From a virus: a DNA stretch of 64,000 bases. Both the position numbers and the translations under genes were made by a program. The notes beneath the pieces are model-generated. The model searched no databases and was not told the origin of the DNA. It worked only from the letters and a program-made list of their open reading frames with translations. Of this stretch, positions 56,691-63,373 are shown one piece after another. How positions within the stretch are numbered: the first letter of the stretch is position 1; every line of letters starts with the position of its first letter. The stretch spans positions 62,001 to 126,000 of IMG/VR virus record IMGVR_UViG_3300027749_002876, one strand, 5' to 3'.

Positions 56691-57227
56691 CTAAGCCGTG
56701 TTATATATTGCTAGATCACCATAGCGTTTTAAACTACACTCTATCAATTGTTTATGTTTTTCTACATCCAAGAAACCTTTAATATAAAGTGTTTCTCTCA
56801 TAAAATCTTCCTTTACTCTATGCAAACATGCGGTAAGATTAAGCAGGTATGCTATGGGCACTTGAGGCAATATAGGAGTTATCCATTCTTTGCCATTAAA
56901 TATTTCAAGCGAGTCGCATTTACCTTTTAATACTACATGATACCCAGCCGGTTCAGCTTGTGCAATGTGTTTATATTCATTAGATAAATTATCACCGGGA
57001 TAATAATCATGGTGAGGATTAACTACTATTTGTTGAAACTTATGCGTAAATGTTGTGATATCTATTATTGGTATTTGATCTAATAAACTTCTATATTGTT
57101 GATAGTTATTTTCTTTACCAAGAACTTCTTTTGTTTCCCAAAAATTTTGATGATAGGTATGTTGATCACCTAACTCAAAACTAGTTTCAGTAACGTCTAT
57201 ATCTAGTGGAACAAATAATAATTTCAT
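56691..57227 (-). CDS. possible 2-oxoglutarate/Fe(II) oxygenase-like protein
   Basis: A 178-aa protein with VVNPHHDYYPGDNL (candidate HxD), EPAGYHVVLKG, and TACLHRVKEDFMRETLYIKG, where H and R are spaced as in 2OG oxygenases. The match is weaker than for the genes at 47291, 53609 and 63374. Function uncertain. Confidence 0.5.
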   Translation of the reverse strand: MKLLFVPLDIDVTETSFELGDQHTYHQNFWETKEVLGKENNYQQYRSLLDQIPIIDITTFTHKFQQIVVNPHHDYYPGDNLSNEYKHIAQAEPAGYHVVLKGKCDSLEIFNGKEWITPILPQVPIAYLLNLTACLHRVKEDFMRETLYIKGFLDVEKHKQLIECSLKRYGDLAIYNTA

Positions 57228-57244
57228 CTAGTATTTAATAACAT

Positions 57245-57318
57245 TGGAGCGGGGTAACAGAATCGAACTGTCAGCATTAGCTTGGAAGGCTAAGGTATTA
57301 CCACTATACGAACCCCGC
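57245..57318 (-). tRNA. tRNA-Gly (TCC)
   Basis: Complete cloverleaf, acceptor GCGGGGT/ACCCCGC, anticodon loop CTTCCAA, encoded CCA. Confidence 0.97.
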
Positions 57319-57325
57319 ATAAATA
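57319..57325 (+). promoter_or_regulatory. late-type promoter box
   Basis: CATAAATA abutting the 5' end of antisense tRNA-Gly, 5 nt before ATG 57331. Confidence 0.6.
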
Positions 57326-57330
57326 TATTT

Positions 57331-57495
57331 ATGTACATATATGACGCTATCACAAAAACAGGACTTGTTATACACTTATCAATGAGTGCTGAACATACAT
57401 TTTACATTATGGTATTTGATATTGACAACTTCACATTGACCATGAAATTCTTCAACAACATCGAAACAGCACTTGCTTTTATACAAGCACTTTAG
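57331..57495 (+). CDS. hypothetical small protein (54 aa), plus strand in tRNA island
   Basis: The frame from ATG 57331, 5 nt after a late box, encodes MYIYDAITKTGLVIHLSMSAEH and a C-terminus similar in tone to small phage proteins. It is the only plus-strand gene between the minus-strand tRNAs here. Frame extension upstream is antisense of tRNA-Gly. No ribosome-binding site. Confidence 0.55.
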   Translation: MYIYDAITKTGLVIHLSMSAEHTFYIMVFDIDNFTLTMKFFNNIETALAFIQAL

Positions 57496-57500
57496 TTAAC

Positions 57501-57578
57501 TGGAGCAACGGGTCAGATTTGAACTGACGGTTTTACGGATTTGCAATCCGTTGCATTGGGCCGCTCTGCCACCGTTGC
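57501..57578 (-). tRNA. tRNA-Cys (GCA)
   Basis: Cloverleaf with acceptor GCAACGG/CCGTTGC, anticodon loop TTGCAAA, encoded CCA; slightly long (78 nt) through the D-loop and variable loop. Confidence 0.93.
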
Positions 57579-57793
57579 ATATTGCTCCTGCATCCCCCGG
57601 CGGTAATTATACTGCATCAATCATCGGACTAGACGAATAATCCACGACAACATCACACACAGCTTCCACCCGCTTCCCGACAGGGACCGCTCTCGTGTTG
57701 CTAACGGCCTTTCGGTTCGAAGACTACCACCCGTAGTTGTCACACTACTTCTCATCCTGTGGGTCACAGTATCCGGAGACACCCGGAACGTTC
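57579..57793 (-). ncRNA. structured non-coding gap between tRNA-Cys and tRNA-Ser
   Basis: About 215 nt without a credible gene. On the minus strand it contains hairpins CTGTG/CACAG, GTAGT/ACTAC, CC-GAAA-GG and TCCC-TGTC-GGGA. It is more G+C-rich than its surroundings, as RNA genes are in AT-rich genomes. It may be part of a larger structured RNA or a precursor segment. Confidence 0.45.
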
Positions 57794-57881
57794 TGGCGGA
57801 GTATGTAGGAATCGAACCTACCCACCGGTTGCCCAGTGACAGATTAGCAATCTGTTGCCTTAACCGCTCGGCCAATACTCC
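57794..57881 (-). tRNA. tRNA-Ser (GCT)
   Basis: Class II tRNA of 88 nt with long variable arm, acceptor GGAGTAT/ATACTCC, anticodon loop TTGCTAA, encoded CCA. Confidence 0.97.
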
Positions 57882-57888
57882 TGATACT

Positions 57889-57965
57889 TGGTGCCTCGAA
57901 CTGGACTCGAACCAGTAACCTAACGATTATGAGTCGTGTGCTCTAACCAATTGAGCTATCAAGGC
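57889..57965 (-). tRNA. tRNA with CAT anticodon, probably Ile2
   Basis: Complete cloverleaf, acceptor GCCTTGA/TCGAGGC, anticodon loop CTCATAA. The stem and flanking bases (CGACTCATAATCG) match E. coli tRNA-Ile2, where the C is converted to lysidine to read AUA, better than elongator Met. A separate elongator-type Met gene is at 62912. Confidence 0.85.
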
Positions 57966-57971
57966 ATTGTT

Positions 57972-58056
57972 TGGTACGACTGGCCGGAATCGAACCGGCA
58001 CGCTGTTGGGCGAGAGATTTTAAGTCTCTTGTGTCTACCTATTTCACCACAGTCGC
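57972..58056 (-). tRNA. tRNA-Leu (TAA)
   Basis: Class II tRNA of 85 nt with variable arm, G1-U72 wobble, anticodon loop CTTAAAA, encoded CCA. It starts 7 nt after the expected transcription start of the promoter at 58070. Confidence 0.95.
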
Positions 58057-58069
58057 AAATCTTGTTACT

Positions 58070-58098
58070 ATTATATATCATAATAGATTTGTTGTCAA
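58070..58098 (-). promoter_or_regulatory. early-type promoter for tRNAs
   Basis: TTGACA-N17-TATAAT with spacer starting ACAAATC. Confidence 0.9.
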
Positions 58099-58220
58099 TG
58101 AATTTGTAAGTAGTATCACCATCGTTATTGATACCATTCACCCGTGTAATAAAGTCGACCGGGACTCGGTACGCTACTTGGGATTCATCCAGCTGATACG
58201 CCATCATGTATGCCGATCCC

Positions 58221-58262
58221 ACTCAAGCGATCAGCCGGGCATCGAACCCGCAACCTTCTACT
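58221..58262 (-). other. tRNA-like fragment (T-arm and 3' side)
   Basis: On the minus strand GCGGGTTCGATGCCCGG resembles a T-arm, but no matching 5' acceptor, D-arm or anticodon arm is found upstream. It looks like a decayed tRNA. The rest of 58100-58320 shows no credible gene. Confidence 0.5.
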
Positions 58263-58320
58263 AACTCAGTCCTTCGAAGAAACCTCATTAGCGTGACTTC
58301 ACTTGCTAACACTTACAAAA

Positions 58321-58860
58321 CTATTTTTTCCACCACCAAACCAATCGTTCAACTGTTGGAAAATTTTTATTGATATCTAAAACAATTGGTTTACAAACTG
58401 ATAAGTTCAACTTATTAGTCCATTCATAAAATGTTTTATAACTTAATCTATGTTTAGTACCAAAATTAGATATATGATCTTCATTATGACCTATATAATC
58501 TAAAAATGGTTGCATTCTTACTACAATATATCCACCGGGCTTGATCCAACTTACAATTTTTTCTACATCATAGAATTGATTTTCTACGGGTTTATATTGT
58601 ATGGAACCTAAACAAAGTGCGATATCTATTGATTCTTTTTCAAAGACGACATCATTTACTGAAGCCTGCATATCACTATTTGGATATGGATCAGCGTCAA
58701 AGCCAATCAAATTATGTATTTTGTCCTTGAAAAGATTTTCCCCACATCCCACATCAATTACTTTTTGCGGAAATAAGGAATTTACCTCTTCAATTAAATT
58801 GTAACCTGAATATGTGAATCCACGCATTCTAGTATCATTGTAAATATAAGCTTCATTCAT
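58321..58860 (-). CDS. class I SAM-dependent methyltransferase
   Basis: A 179-aa protein with VIDVGCGENLFKDKI (motif I), LIGFDADPYPNSDM (motif II), CLGSIQYKP and WIKPGGYIVVRMQPF. It is a shorter paralog of the methyltransferase at 50287. The ATG is 5 nt after an ATAAATA box. Substrate unknown. Confidence 0.85.
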   Translation of the reverse strand: MNEAYIYNDTRMRGFTYSGYNLIEEVNSLFPQKVIDVGCGENLFKDKIHNLIGFDADPYPNSDMQASVNDVVFEKESIDIALCLGSIQYKPVENQFYDVEKIVSWIKPGGYIVVRMQPFLDYIGHNEDHISNFGTKHRLSYKTFYEWTNKLNLSVCKPIVLDINKNFPTVERLVWWWKK

Positions 58861-58865
58861 GAAGA

Positions 58866-58872
58866 TATTTAT
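58866..58872 (-). promoter_or_regulatory. late-type promoter box
   Basis: GATAAATA on the minus strand, 5 nt before ATG 58860, just downstream of tRNA-Asp. Confidence 0.7.
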
Positions 58873-58875
58873 CGA

Positions 58876-58950
58876 TGGCGACTCGTGGGAGAATCGAACT
58901 CCCGTAATCGGATAGACAATCCGAAGTAATGACCATTATACGAACGAGCC
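58876..58950 (-). tRNA. tRNA-Asp (GTC)
   Basis: Cloverleaf, acceptor GGCTCGT/ACGAGTC, anticodon loop TTGTCTA, encoded CCA. Confidence 0.96.
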
Positions 58951-59034
58951 TAAATTAGTAGTAGTTTCTATATCACCCATTGAAACTAATAAACATTGAG
59001 AAAGAGCTTGCGTAGCAAGATTTCTATTTGTTCT

Positions 59035-59118
59035 TGGTGGAGACGGTTGGAGTTGAACCAACAGTGCCGAAGCGGAAGATTTACAGTCTCCTGGGGTTAC
59101 CAATTTTCCTACATCTCC
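59035..59118 (-). tRNA. tRNA-Tyr (GTA)
   Basis: Class II tRNA of 84 nt, acceptor GGAGATG/CGTCTCC, anticodon loop CTGTAAA, encoded CCA. Confidence 0.96.
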
Positions 59119-59326
59119 AAATTAGGATAAGCTACTTGTTTCCACACAAGCCCTTAATTGAGCGGTTACTCTGTCCATCTCTTTTATTCTATATGTCTGT
59201 GTGCAGAGAGATACTGCCTATCAGAGTCTGCCGGGGTAGTTTCCATCCCTGCTTTTACGGTTTTCTGCCACCGGATCTCTATCGCTAATCAAACGCTACT
59301 TTGACGAAAGTAGTAACGGGATTCTT
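59119..59326 (-). ncRNA. structured non-coding RNA candidate, 3' part
   Basis: About 208 nt without coding potential between tRNA-Tyr and tRNA-Glu. On the minus strand it has a 7-bp hairpin CTACTTT-CGTC-AAAGTAG and further stems GGG/CCC (around GATGGAAACTA) and CTTGT/ACAAG. It may continue the structured RNA that starts near 59841, with tRNA-Glu embedded. Confidence 0.5.
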
Positions 59327-59401
59327 TGGAAGAGCTACGGGGAATCGAACCCCGCTTGCCTGGATGAAAACCAGATGTCCTAACCGATAGACGATAGCTC
59401 C
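59327..59401 (-). tRNA. tRNA-Glu (TTC)
   Basis: Cloverleaf, acceptor GGAGCTA/TAGCTCT (G1-U72), anticodon loop TTTTCAT, encoded CCA. It directly abuts a long hairpin at 59404 and lies inside the large non-coding span. Confidence 0.95.
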
Positions 59402-59841
59402 ATGTTATTAGTTTTGCTGACGCACTGTTTGCTATGCTCAACGGAATTGCCAGCTGGACGTACCGTTTATATACATAGTTACTCAGGGTTGACGTTTCCC
59501 CCATGGCTTACATCAGCAAAACTAATAACACTCTATATGAAAACACATTATGGGAACTACATTCGTCTGTCCAGGACCGTCTCCTGTACCCCGGCTTGTA
59601 CACCGGGAACTCTGAACTTCGTCATTACTGCCTAACTGCCCGTCACGTTCATAACTTTCGTTATCATACGCTTCATGATGTATGTCTTGGCGTGTATCCG
59701 TCGATACCCTTATAACCTTCGTACACCCTAACGGATCAGGTAACCCTTAATATGTTTACATATAGAGCCCTGAACTTAACAGGGATATATGAATTCTAAA
59801 TTTTAAAGAACTCTTGCAACTACTCTATCGTTTGTTGCTAT
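59402..59841 (-). ncRNA. large structured non-coding RNA candidate, 5' part
   Basis: About 440 nt between a consensus promoter and tRNA-Glu with no credible gene. Minus-strand structure includes CCCTG/CAGGG, CATAC/GTATG, ATAAC-GAAA-GTTAT (GNRA loop), CCCGG/CCGGG and a perfect 17-bp stem (59404-59420 with 59513-59529). The size, complexity and place in a phage tRNA island recall the giant ornate phage RNAs GOLLD and ROOL, but I cannot confirm family membership. Confidence 0.55.
59404..59529. repeat. 17-bp perfect inverted repeat
   Basis: Arms GTTATTAGTTTTGCTGA (59404-59420) and its exact complement (59513-59529) enclose 92 nt. Confidence 0.92.
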
Positions 59842-59847
59842 GTGTCT

Positions 59848-59876
59848 ATTATAACACCTTTACCATTTATTGTCAA
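59848..59876 (-). promoter_or_regulatory. early-type promoter for structured RNA and tRNAs
   Basis: TTGACA-N17-TATAAT with spacer ATAAAT; start expected near 59841. Confidence 0.93.
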
Positions 59877-59929
59877 ATTCTTTTTTGTGTCTCTGTGTCC
59901 GAGAACTTGTTCAATCAATCTAAGTATCT

Positions 59930-59958
59930 ATTATAGCACCAACTTGATTTATTGTCAA
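59930..59958 (-). promoter_or_regulatory. early-type promoter, tandem copy
   Basis: TTGACA-N17-TATAAT with spacer ATAAATC, 82 nt upstream of the previous promoter. Confidence 0.93.
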
Positions 59959-59993
59959 ACTTTGTGTTGTTGTATTTTTACAACACCTGTTAT

Positions 59994-60068
59994 TGGTCCG
60001 GCGTAAGGGAATCGAACCCCTATAAACACTTTAGAAGAATGTTGTCCTATCCGTTGAACGAACGCCAG
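59994..60068 (-). tRNA. tRNA-Arg (TCT)
   Basis: Cloverleaf, acceptor CTGGCGT/ACGCCGG, anticodon loop CTTCTAA, encoded CCA. Confidence 0.95.
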
Positions 60069-60089
60069 ATATATTTCTTACTTGTCTCT

Positions 60090-60118
60090 ATTATAGAGGA
60101 TTGTTGATTTGTTGTCAA
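60090..60118 (-). promoter_or_regulatory. early-type promoter, tRNA-Arg
   Basis: TTGACA-N17-TATAAT with spacer ACAAATC. Confidence 0.92.
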
Positions 60119-60139
60119 GTTTGACAACAACTATTTGAA

Positions 60140-60215
60140 TGGCTCCTCAAGATGGGATCGAACCACCGACATTCTGATTAACAGTCAGACGCAACTACCG
60201 CTGTGCTATTGAGGA
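60140..60215 (-). tRNA. tRNA-Asn (GTT)
   Basis: Cloverleaf, acceptor TCCTCAA/TTGAGGA, anticodon loop CTGTTAA, encoded CCA. Confidence 0.97.
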
Positions 60216-60222
60216 ATATTTT

Positions 60223-60298
60223 TGGTGCCCACACCATGATTCGAACACGGCACCTACGCATTACAAGTGCGTTGCTCTACCAAATGAGCTATGTGGGC
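60223..60298 (-). tRNA. tRNA-Thr (TGT)
   Basis: Cloverleaf, acceptor GCCCACA/TGTGGGC, anticodon loop CTTGTAA, encoded CCA. Confidence 0.97.
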
Positions 60299-60329
60299 TT
60301 GTGTCTTACGACATGTTTATTTAACAGCT

Positions 60330-60358
60330 ATTGTATCATAGGAAAACTTTTATGTCAA
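60330..60358 (-). promoter_or_regulatory. sigma70-like promoter inside a hairpin
   Basis: TTGACA-N17-TACAAT, between TATCATAGG and CCTATGATA arms (9-bp stem) that overlap the end of the HNH gene; terminator and promoter may be combined. Confidence 0.7.
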
Positions 60359-60359
60359 C

Positions 60360-60920
60360 CTATGATAGCAATATTCTGCTGTGTTTGGGAACACCTGCAA
60401 GCAAGTATTCCATTTGGTCAGCAAGAATTGTTCTATGTTGTAGAATCATATTTTCGTAGTGGTTTGGGATATACGGAGTGTATAATAATTCCATACGGGA
60501 ATCTTTCAATGTCTTATGACCTTTTTTGCTGTTACAATCTTTACATGCCGTAACAACGTTCATCCAGGTGTTTTCGCCACCTTTACTTTTTGGATGAATA
60601 TGGTCTCTACTTAACGCATGGTAGTTAGCAAAGTATTCTCCGCAATATGCACAAACGTGTCTGTCACGACCAAACAATGTTTTATTAGTTAGTGCCACAC
60701 ATGAATGTTTATATGGATTGAATCCATGACCTTTGATAGCAATAATGCTATTAGCTTCCAAGTAACTTAATGTACCGTCATTTTGCATACCACCACGATA
60801 TTTAGCCACAATATTGCCCATACTCCATGCAATGGCATCTTTTGCTTTATAGGTAATTGCGTCATCATTTGATATCCATTGCCGGGGAACTCCCGAGATA
60901 TCTAGTGCTAGAACAGCCAT
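60360..60920 (-). CDS. HNH endonuclease
   Basis: From ATG 60920 (AGGAG ribosome-binding site) the product is 186 aa. It contains CAYCGEYF, LSRDHIHPKSKGGENTWMNVV and ACKDCNSKKGHKTL, the Cys-flanked HNH motif with two zinc knuckles. Free-standing HNH nucleases of this type are common in large phages as homing or mobile genes, and it sits alone among tRNAs as homing genes often do. Confidence 0.92.
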   Translation of the reverse strand: MAVLALDISGVPRQWISNDDAITYKAKDAIAWSMGNIVAKYRGGMQNDGTLSYLEANSIIAIKGHGFNPYKHSCVALTNKTLFGRDRHVCAYCGEYFANYHALSRDHIHPKSKGGENTWMNVVTACKDCNSKKGHKTLKDSRMELLYTPYIPNHYENMILQHRTILADQMEYLLAGVPKHSRILLS

Positions 60921-60968
60921 GTAGTACTCCTTTTCTGTTATTATCACTATATGTATTTAATATTATAT

Positions 60969-61043
60969 TGGCGGGTCCTGCAGGAATCGAACCCACATCT
61001 CCAAGTTCGAAGCATGGCATTCTATCCATTGAACTAAGGACCC
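60969..61043 (-). tRNA. tRNA-Arg (TCG)
   Basis: Cloverleaf, acceptor GGGTCCT/AGGACCC, anticodon loop CTTCGAA, one U-U mismatch in the anticodon stem, encoded CCA. Confidence 0.93.
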
Positions 61044-62030
61044 TTATTGAGATTGTACTCCCTTTACGATTTCTTGTAAAGATTGATCTAACCAATCTGT
61101 GTTAGTTAGTTTTGGGAGTAATTCCATTACTACATATGCTTGTATTAATGGATCTGAACACAAATAATCTGTTAGTTGTTTGGTTCTATTAAATTCCGTT
61201 ATCTCATTTAAAAAATTTAAATGAGGTTGTGCTTTTATATATGTTGGGTGATAATTTTTTGCATAAGAAAAATCAAATATTCCTGCATCTGATTCACTAC
61301 ATATAGATTCTAATAAATCTATAAAGTTTGATTCATATATTTTCAATAAATTAATTGAATAATAATTTTTTGGTATGTGATATGGTTCTACATACATATC
61401 ACTATTGACCTCATGAGGATTATTTGCATGTCTAATGTCATACCAATGTTTATATAAATCTAGATGATGTCTATAATCGTATTGTTTCATACTAGGACTA
61501 ATATAATCCAAAGGATAAGATGATGAAAATATATCATCATATGATACAACAAATTTATTACGATTTTCTATTGTGTTTTCGCAAGGAAAAGTTAAATTAT
61601 ATTTTGTAGTTGTTCCAACAAAATCAAAGTATAATGGCCATTTGGTAATACAATTTAAATTTCCTACTGCTTGTGAATTTAAATCAGTTGCTGTTATTTG
61701 AATAATTATTGGATCTCGGTCAAACGTAAGTATCCATGCAACCGTCTCTTGGAATTTTAAATCATTTCTAGCATTTAATAAAAATATTTTGTTTTCTGTT
61801 GGTTTGTTTAATATTAACCACATTATCAATTCTTTGATTCCACAATGTGTTGGAATTCTATGGTGCAAATGACTGGTACCGATACCACCGTATTTAAGAC
61901 TAGCTGATGTATTAAGAGGGTCATCTATTGTTAGATGTGATAAATCTATTTCACTCTTACTAATACACCAATTTATATAACTTCCAGAGTAACCCGGTGG
62001 ATATAAAATATAAATGTTTTTACGGAGCAT
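61044..62030 (-). CDS. sulfotransferase-like/P-loop hypothetical protein
   Basis: A 328-aa protein starting NIYILYPPGYSGSYINWCIS, a loop like the phosphate-binding turn of phage sulfotransferase-like proteins. KIFLLNARNDLKFQETVAW and FVVSYDDIFSS follow in places compatible with that fold. It ends one nucleotide before tRNA-Arg and overlaps the upstream gene by 11 nt. Assignment is tentative. Confidence 0.5.
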   Translation of the reverse strand: MLRKNIYILYPPGYSGSYINWCISKSEIDLSHLTIDDPLNTSASLKYGGIGTSHLHHRIPTHCGIKELIMWLILNKPTENKIFLLNARNDLKFQETVAWILTFDRDPIIIQITATDLNSQAVGNLNCITKWPLYFDFVGTTTKYNLTFPCENTIENRNKFVVSYDDIFSSSYPLDYISPSMKQYDYRHHLDLYKHWYDIRHANNPHEVNSDMYVEPYHIPKNYYSINLLKIYESNFIDLLESICSESDAGIFDFSYAKNYHPTYIKAQPHLNFLNEITEFNRTKQLTDYLCSDPLIQAYVVMELLPKLTNTDWLDQSLQEIVKGVQSQ

Positions 62031-62289
62031 CTAGTATTTGAGTACTAACAATATTACAATTATATTGAGTTGCTTTCTGCATAATAAAATCAATATATTC
62101 TTGTGCAGCCGATTGATCTATCCAATATCTATCACAGGTAACATCATCAACCATTATTCCAATTCCGTCTGTTTTGTTTGCCGCAGTCATTTCTTGAATT
62201 TTAATTTCTCTATCACTATCAAGTGCCTCATGTCCTGCCCAATCTGCAACCGTTAGCCATTTAATTTTAGTAATTTTAGTTAGTGCCAT
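62020..62289 (-). CDS. hypothetical phage protein (89 aa)
   Basis: An 89-aa protein with KITKIKWLTVADWAGHEALD, AANKTDGIGIMVDDVTCDRYW and SAAQEYIDFIMQKA. The pattern recalls small virion-associated phage proteins, but no role is known. A late box lies 20 nt upstream with an AGGAG ribosome-binding site. Confidence 0.65.
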   Translation of the reverse strand: MALTKITKIKWLTVADWAGHEALDSDREIKIQEMTAANKTDGIGIMVDDVTCDRYWIDQSAAQEYIDFIMQKATQYNCNIVSTQILDAP

Positions 62290-62309
62290 TTATGTTCTCC
62301 TGTATACTC

Positions 62310-62316
62310 TATTTAT
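62310..62316 (-). promoter_or_regulatory. late-type promoter box
   Basis: GATAAATA on the minus strand, 20 nt before ATG 62289. Confidence 0.65.
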
Positions 62317-62352
62317 CTAAAAATAACATTAATTATTACAAATGTACTTATT

Positions 62353-62428
62353 TGGTGCCAACAGCTGGACTTGAACCAGCAACACAAGAATTTTCAATCC
62401 TCTGCTCTACCATTGGAGCTATGTCGGC
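62353..62428 (-). tRNA. tRNA-Phe (GAA)
   Basis: Cloverleaf, acceptor GCCGACA/TGTTGGC, anticodon loop TTGAAAA, wobble pairs in the anticodon stem, encoded CCA. Confidence 0.94.
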
Positions 62429-62433
62429 TTGTT

Positions 62434-62508
62434 TGGTGGATGATAGTGGGGTCGAACCACTGACCTCTTTCTTGTCACGAAAGTATTCTACCGCTGAAAT
62501 AATCATCC
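62434..62508 (-). tRNA. tRNA-Val (GAC)
   Basis: Cloverleaf, acceptor GGATGAT/ATCATCC, anticodon loop GTGACAA, encoded CCA. Its 5' end touches the CCA of the next gene with no spacer. Confidence 0.92.
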
Positions 62509-62584
62509 TGGTGCTCCTAGATGGATTCGAACCATCGACTTCTCCATACCAAAGAGATATTTTACCATTGCAAACTATGGGAGC
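62509..62584 (-). tRNA. tRNA-Thr (GGT)
   Basis: Cloverleaf with one C-A acceptor mismatch, anticodon loop TTGGTAT, encoded CCA directly followed by tRNA-Val. Confidence 0.9.
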
Positions 62585-62745
62585 ATATAAAAGTGGGAGC
62601 CTAGCTATCTTATTGTTAATAAACCTCACTAGATTGTCTCGTATAGGCAAGTTTATACACCCATCAATCATACTATAGTGTCATCACAGTTAACCCCACC
62701 GTGACTAGATTGACAGGGACTCAAACCTATCGTCTATCCCTAAAC
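62585..62745 (-). other. non-coding gap with tRNA-like remnant
   Basis: About 160 nt with no gene. Near 62715-62735 a T-loop-like stretch (GGTTTGAGTCC on the minus strand) is seen, but no complete cloverleaf can be folded. Possibly a decayed tRNA. Confidence 0.4.
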
Positions 62746-62819
62746 TGGCACCCGGGGTAGGAATCGAACCTACAATAGCAGAGTCAAAGTCTGTTGTGTT
62801 ACCACTACACTACCCGGGA
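62746..62819 (-). tRNA. tRNA-Gln (TTG)
   Basis: Cloverleaf with unpaired 1-72 (U-U), consistent with tRNA-Gln, anticodon loop CTTTGAC, encoded CCA. Confidence 0.92.
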
Positions 62820-62826
62820 ATAAATT

Positions 62827-62903
62827 TGGTAGCCTCACCCTGACTCGAACAGGGGACCTTCCGCTTATCAAGCGGATGCTCTAACCAACTGAGCTATGAG
62901 GCT
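62827..62903 (-). tRNA. tRNA-Ile (GAT)
   Basis: Cloverleaf, acceptor AGCCTCA/TGAGGCT, anticodon loop TTGATAA, encoded CCA. Confidence 0.97.
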
Positions 62904-62911
62904 AAACTGTT

Positions 62912-62986
62912 TGGTGGATGTAAGTAGATTTGAACTACTGACCTATTCCGTATGAAGGAATTGCACTACCGCTGTGCTATACATCC
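62912..62986 (-). tRNA. tRNA-Met (CAT), elongator type
   Basis: Cloverleaf with fully paired acceptor GGATGTA/TACATCC, anticodon loop TTCATAC, encoded CCA. Confidence 0.92.
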
Positions 62987-62988
62987 AT

Positions 62989-63064
62989 TGGGGTGAAGGA
63001 CGAGACTTGAACTCGCAACAACTGGAATCACAATCCAGGGCTCTACCATTGAGCTACCGACACC
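62989..63064 (-). tRNA. tRNA-His (GTG)
   Basis: Cloverleaf with anticodon loop TTGTGAT, extra G-1 opposite C73 as required for His, encoded CCA. Two pyrimidine mismatches occur in the acceptor stem. Confidence 0.9.
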
Positions 63065-63070
63065 ATATGT

Positions 63071-63157
63071 TGGAGGAAGATAACAGAATCGAACTGTCAC
63101 CGTGTAAACAGTGGGACGGTTTTCAAGACCGTGTCCGCGCCATGCAGCCTATCTTCC
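63071..63157 (-). tRNA. tRNA-Ser (TGA)
   Basis: Class II tRNA of 87 nt, acceptor GGAAGAT/ATCTTCC, anticodon loop CTTGAAA, long variable arm, encoded CCA. Confidence 0.95.
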
Positions 63158-63159
63158 TA

Positions 63160-63345
63160 TTATGCTTTTTTATCTACTTGATGATTACTATGTGTAGGTT
63201 CTAATTTACCTACTTTATCATATAGATACTGTACAACTTCTAAGTATTGTTTATTAGTTGCAGGATCTTGTAATGTTTTATAAACTGTTGTACGATATTG
63301 ATGATTGGTAATATCGTTTACCGCTGATATAGTTTGAATTATCAT
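63160..63345 (-). CDS. hypothetical small protein (61 aa)
   Basis: From ATG 63345 the frame encodes a 61-aa soluble protein (TISAVNDITNHQYRTTVYKT). The ATG lies 8 nt after a minus-strand late box that shares a palindrome with the divergent gene's box. The longer frame to 63384 would overlap the promoter. Confidence 0.6.
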   Translation of the reverse strand: MIIQTISAVNDITNHQYRTTVYKTLQDPATNKQYLEVVQYLYDKVGKLEPTHSNHQVDKKA

Positions 63346-63350
63346 AATGT

Positions 63351-63370
63351 ATGTATTTATTAATAAATAC
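63351..63370. promoter_or_regulatory. palindromic divergent late promoter
   Basis: TGTATTTATTAATAAATACA (one perfect palindrome, with ATAAATAC on each strand) between the divergent genes at 63345 and 63374. Confidence 0.75.
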
Positions 63371-63373
63371 AGT

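Noticed and set aside
57959-58222. 87-codon minus-strand frame
   Set aside because: Much of it is translation through tRNA-Leu and the promoter at 58070; no ribosome-binding site.
59402-59715. Plus-strand frames of 70-77 codons
   Set aside because: They cross the inverted repeat and the antisense of tRNA-Glu, have biased composition unlike phage genes and no promoter.
59402-59841. Group I intron, RNase P RNA or tmRNA
   Set aside because: I looked for the conserved core motifs, splice context in a split gene, or tmRNA ends and found none.
60360-60920. HEARO-type RNA linked to the HNH gene
   Set aside because: The HNH gene is followed by a simple hairpin and promoter, and the structured RNA candidate is separated by three tRNAs; no direct association seen.
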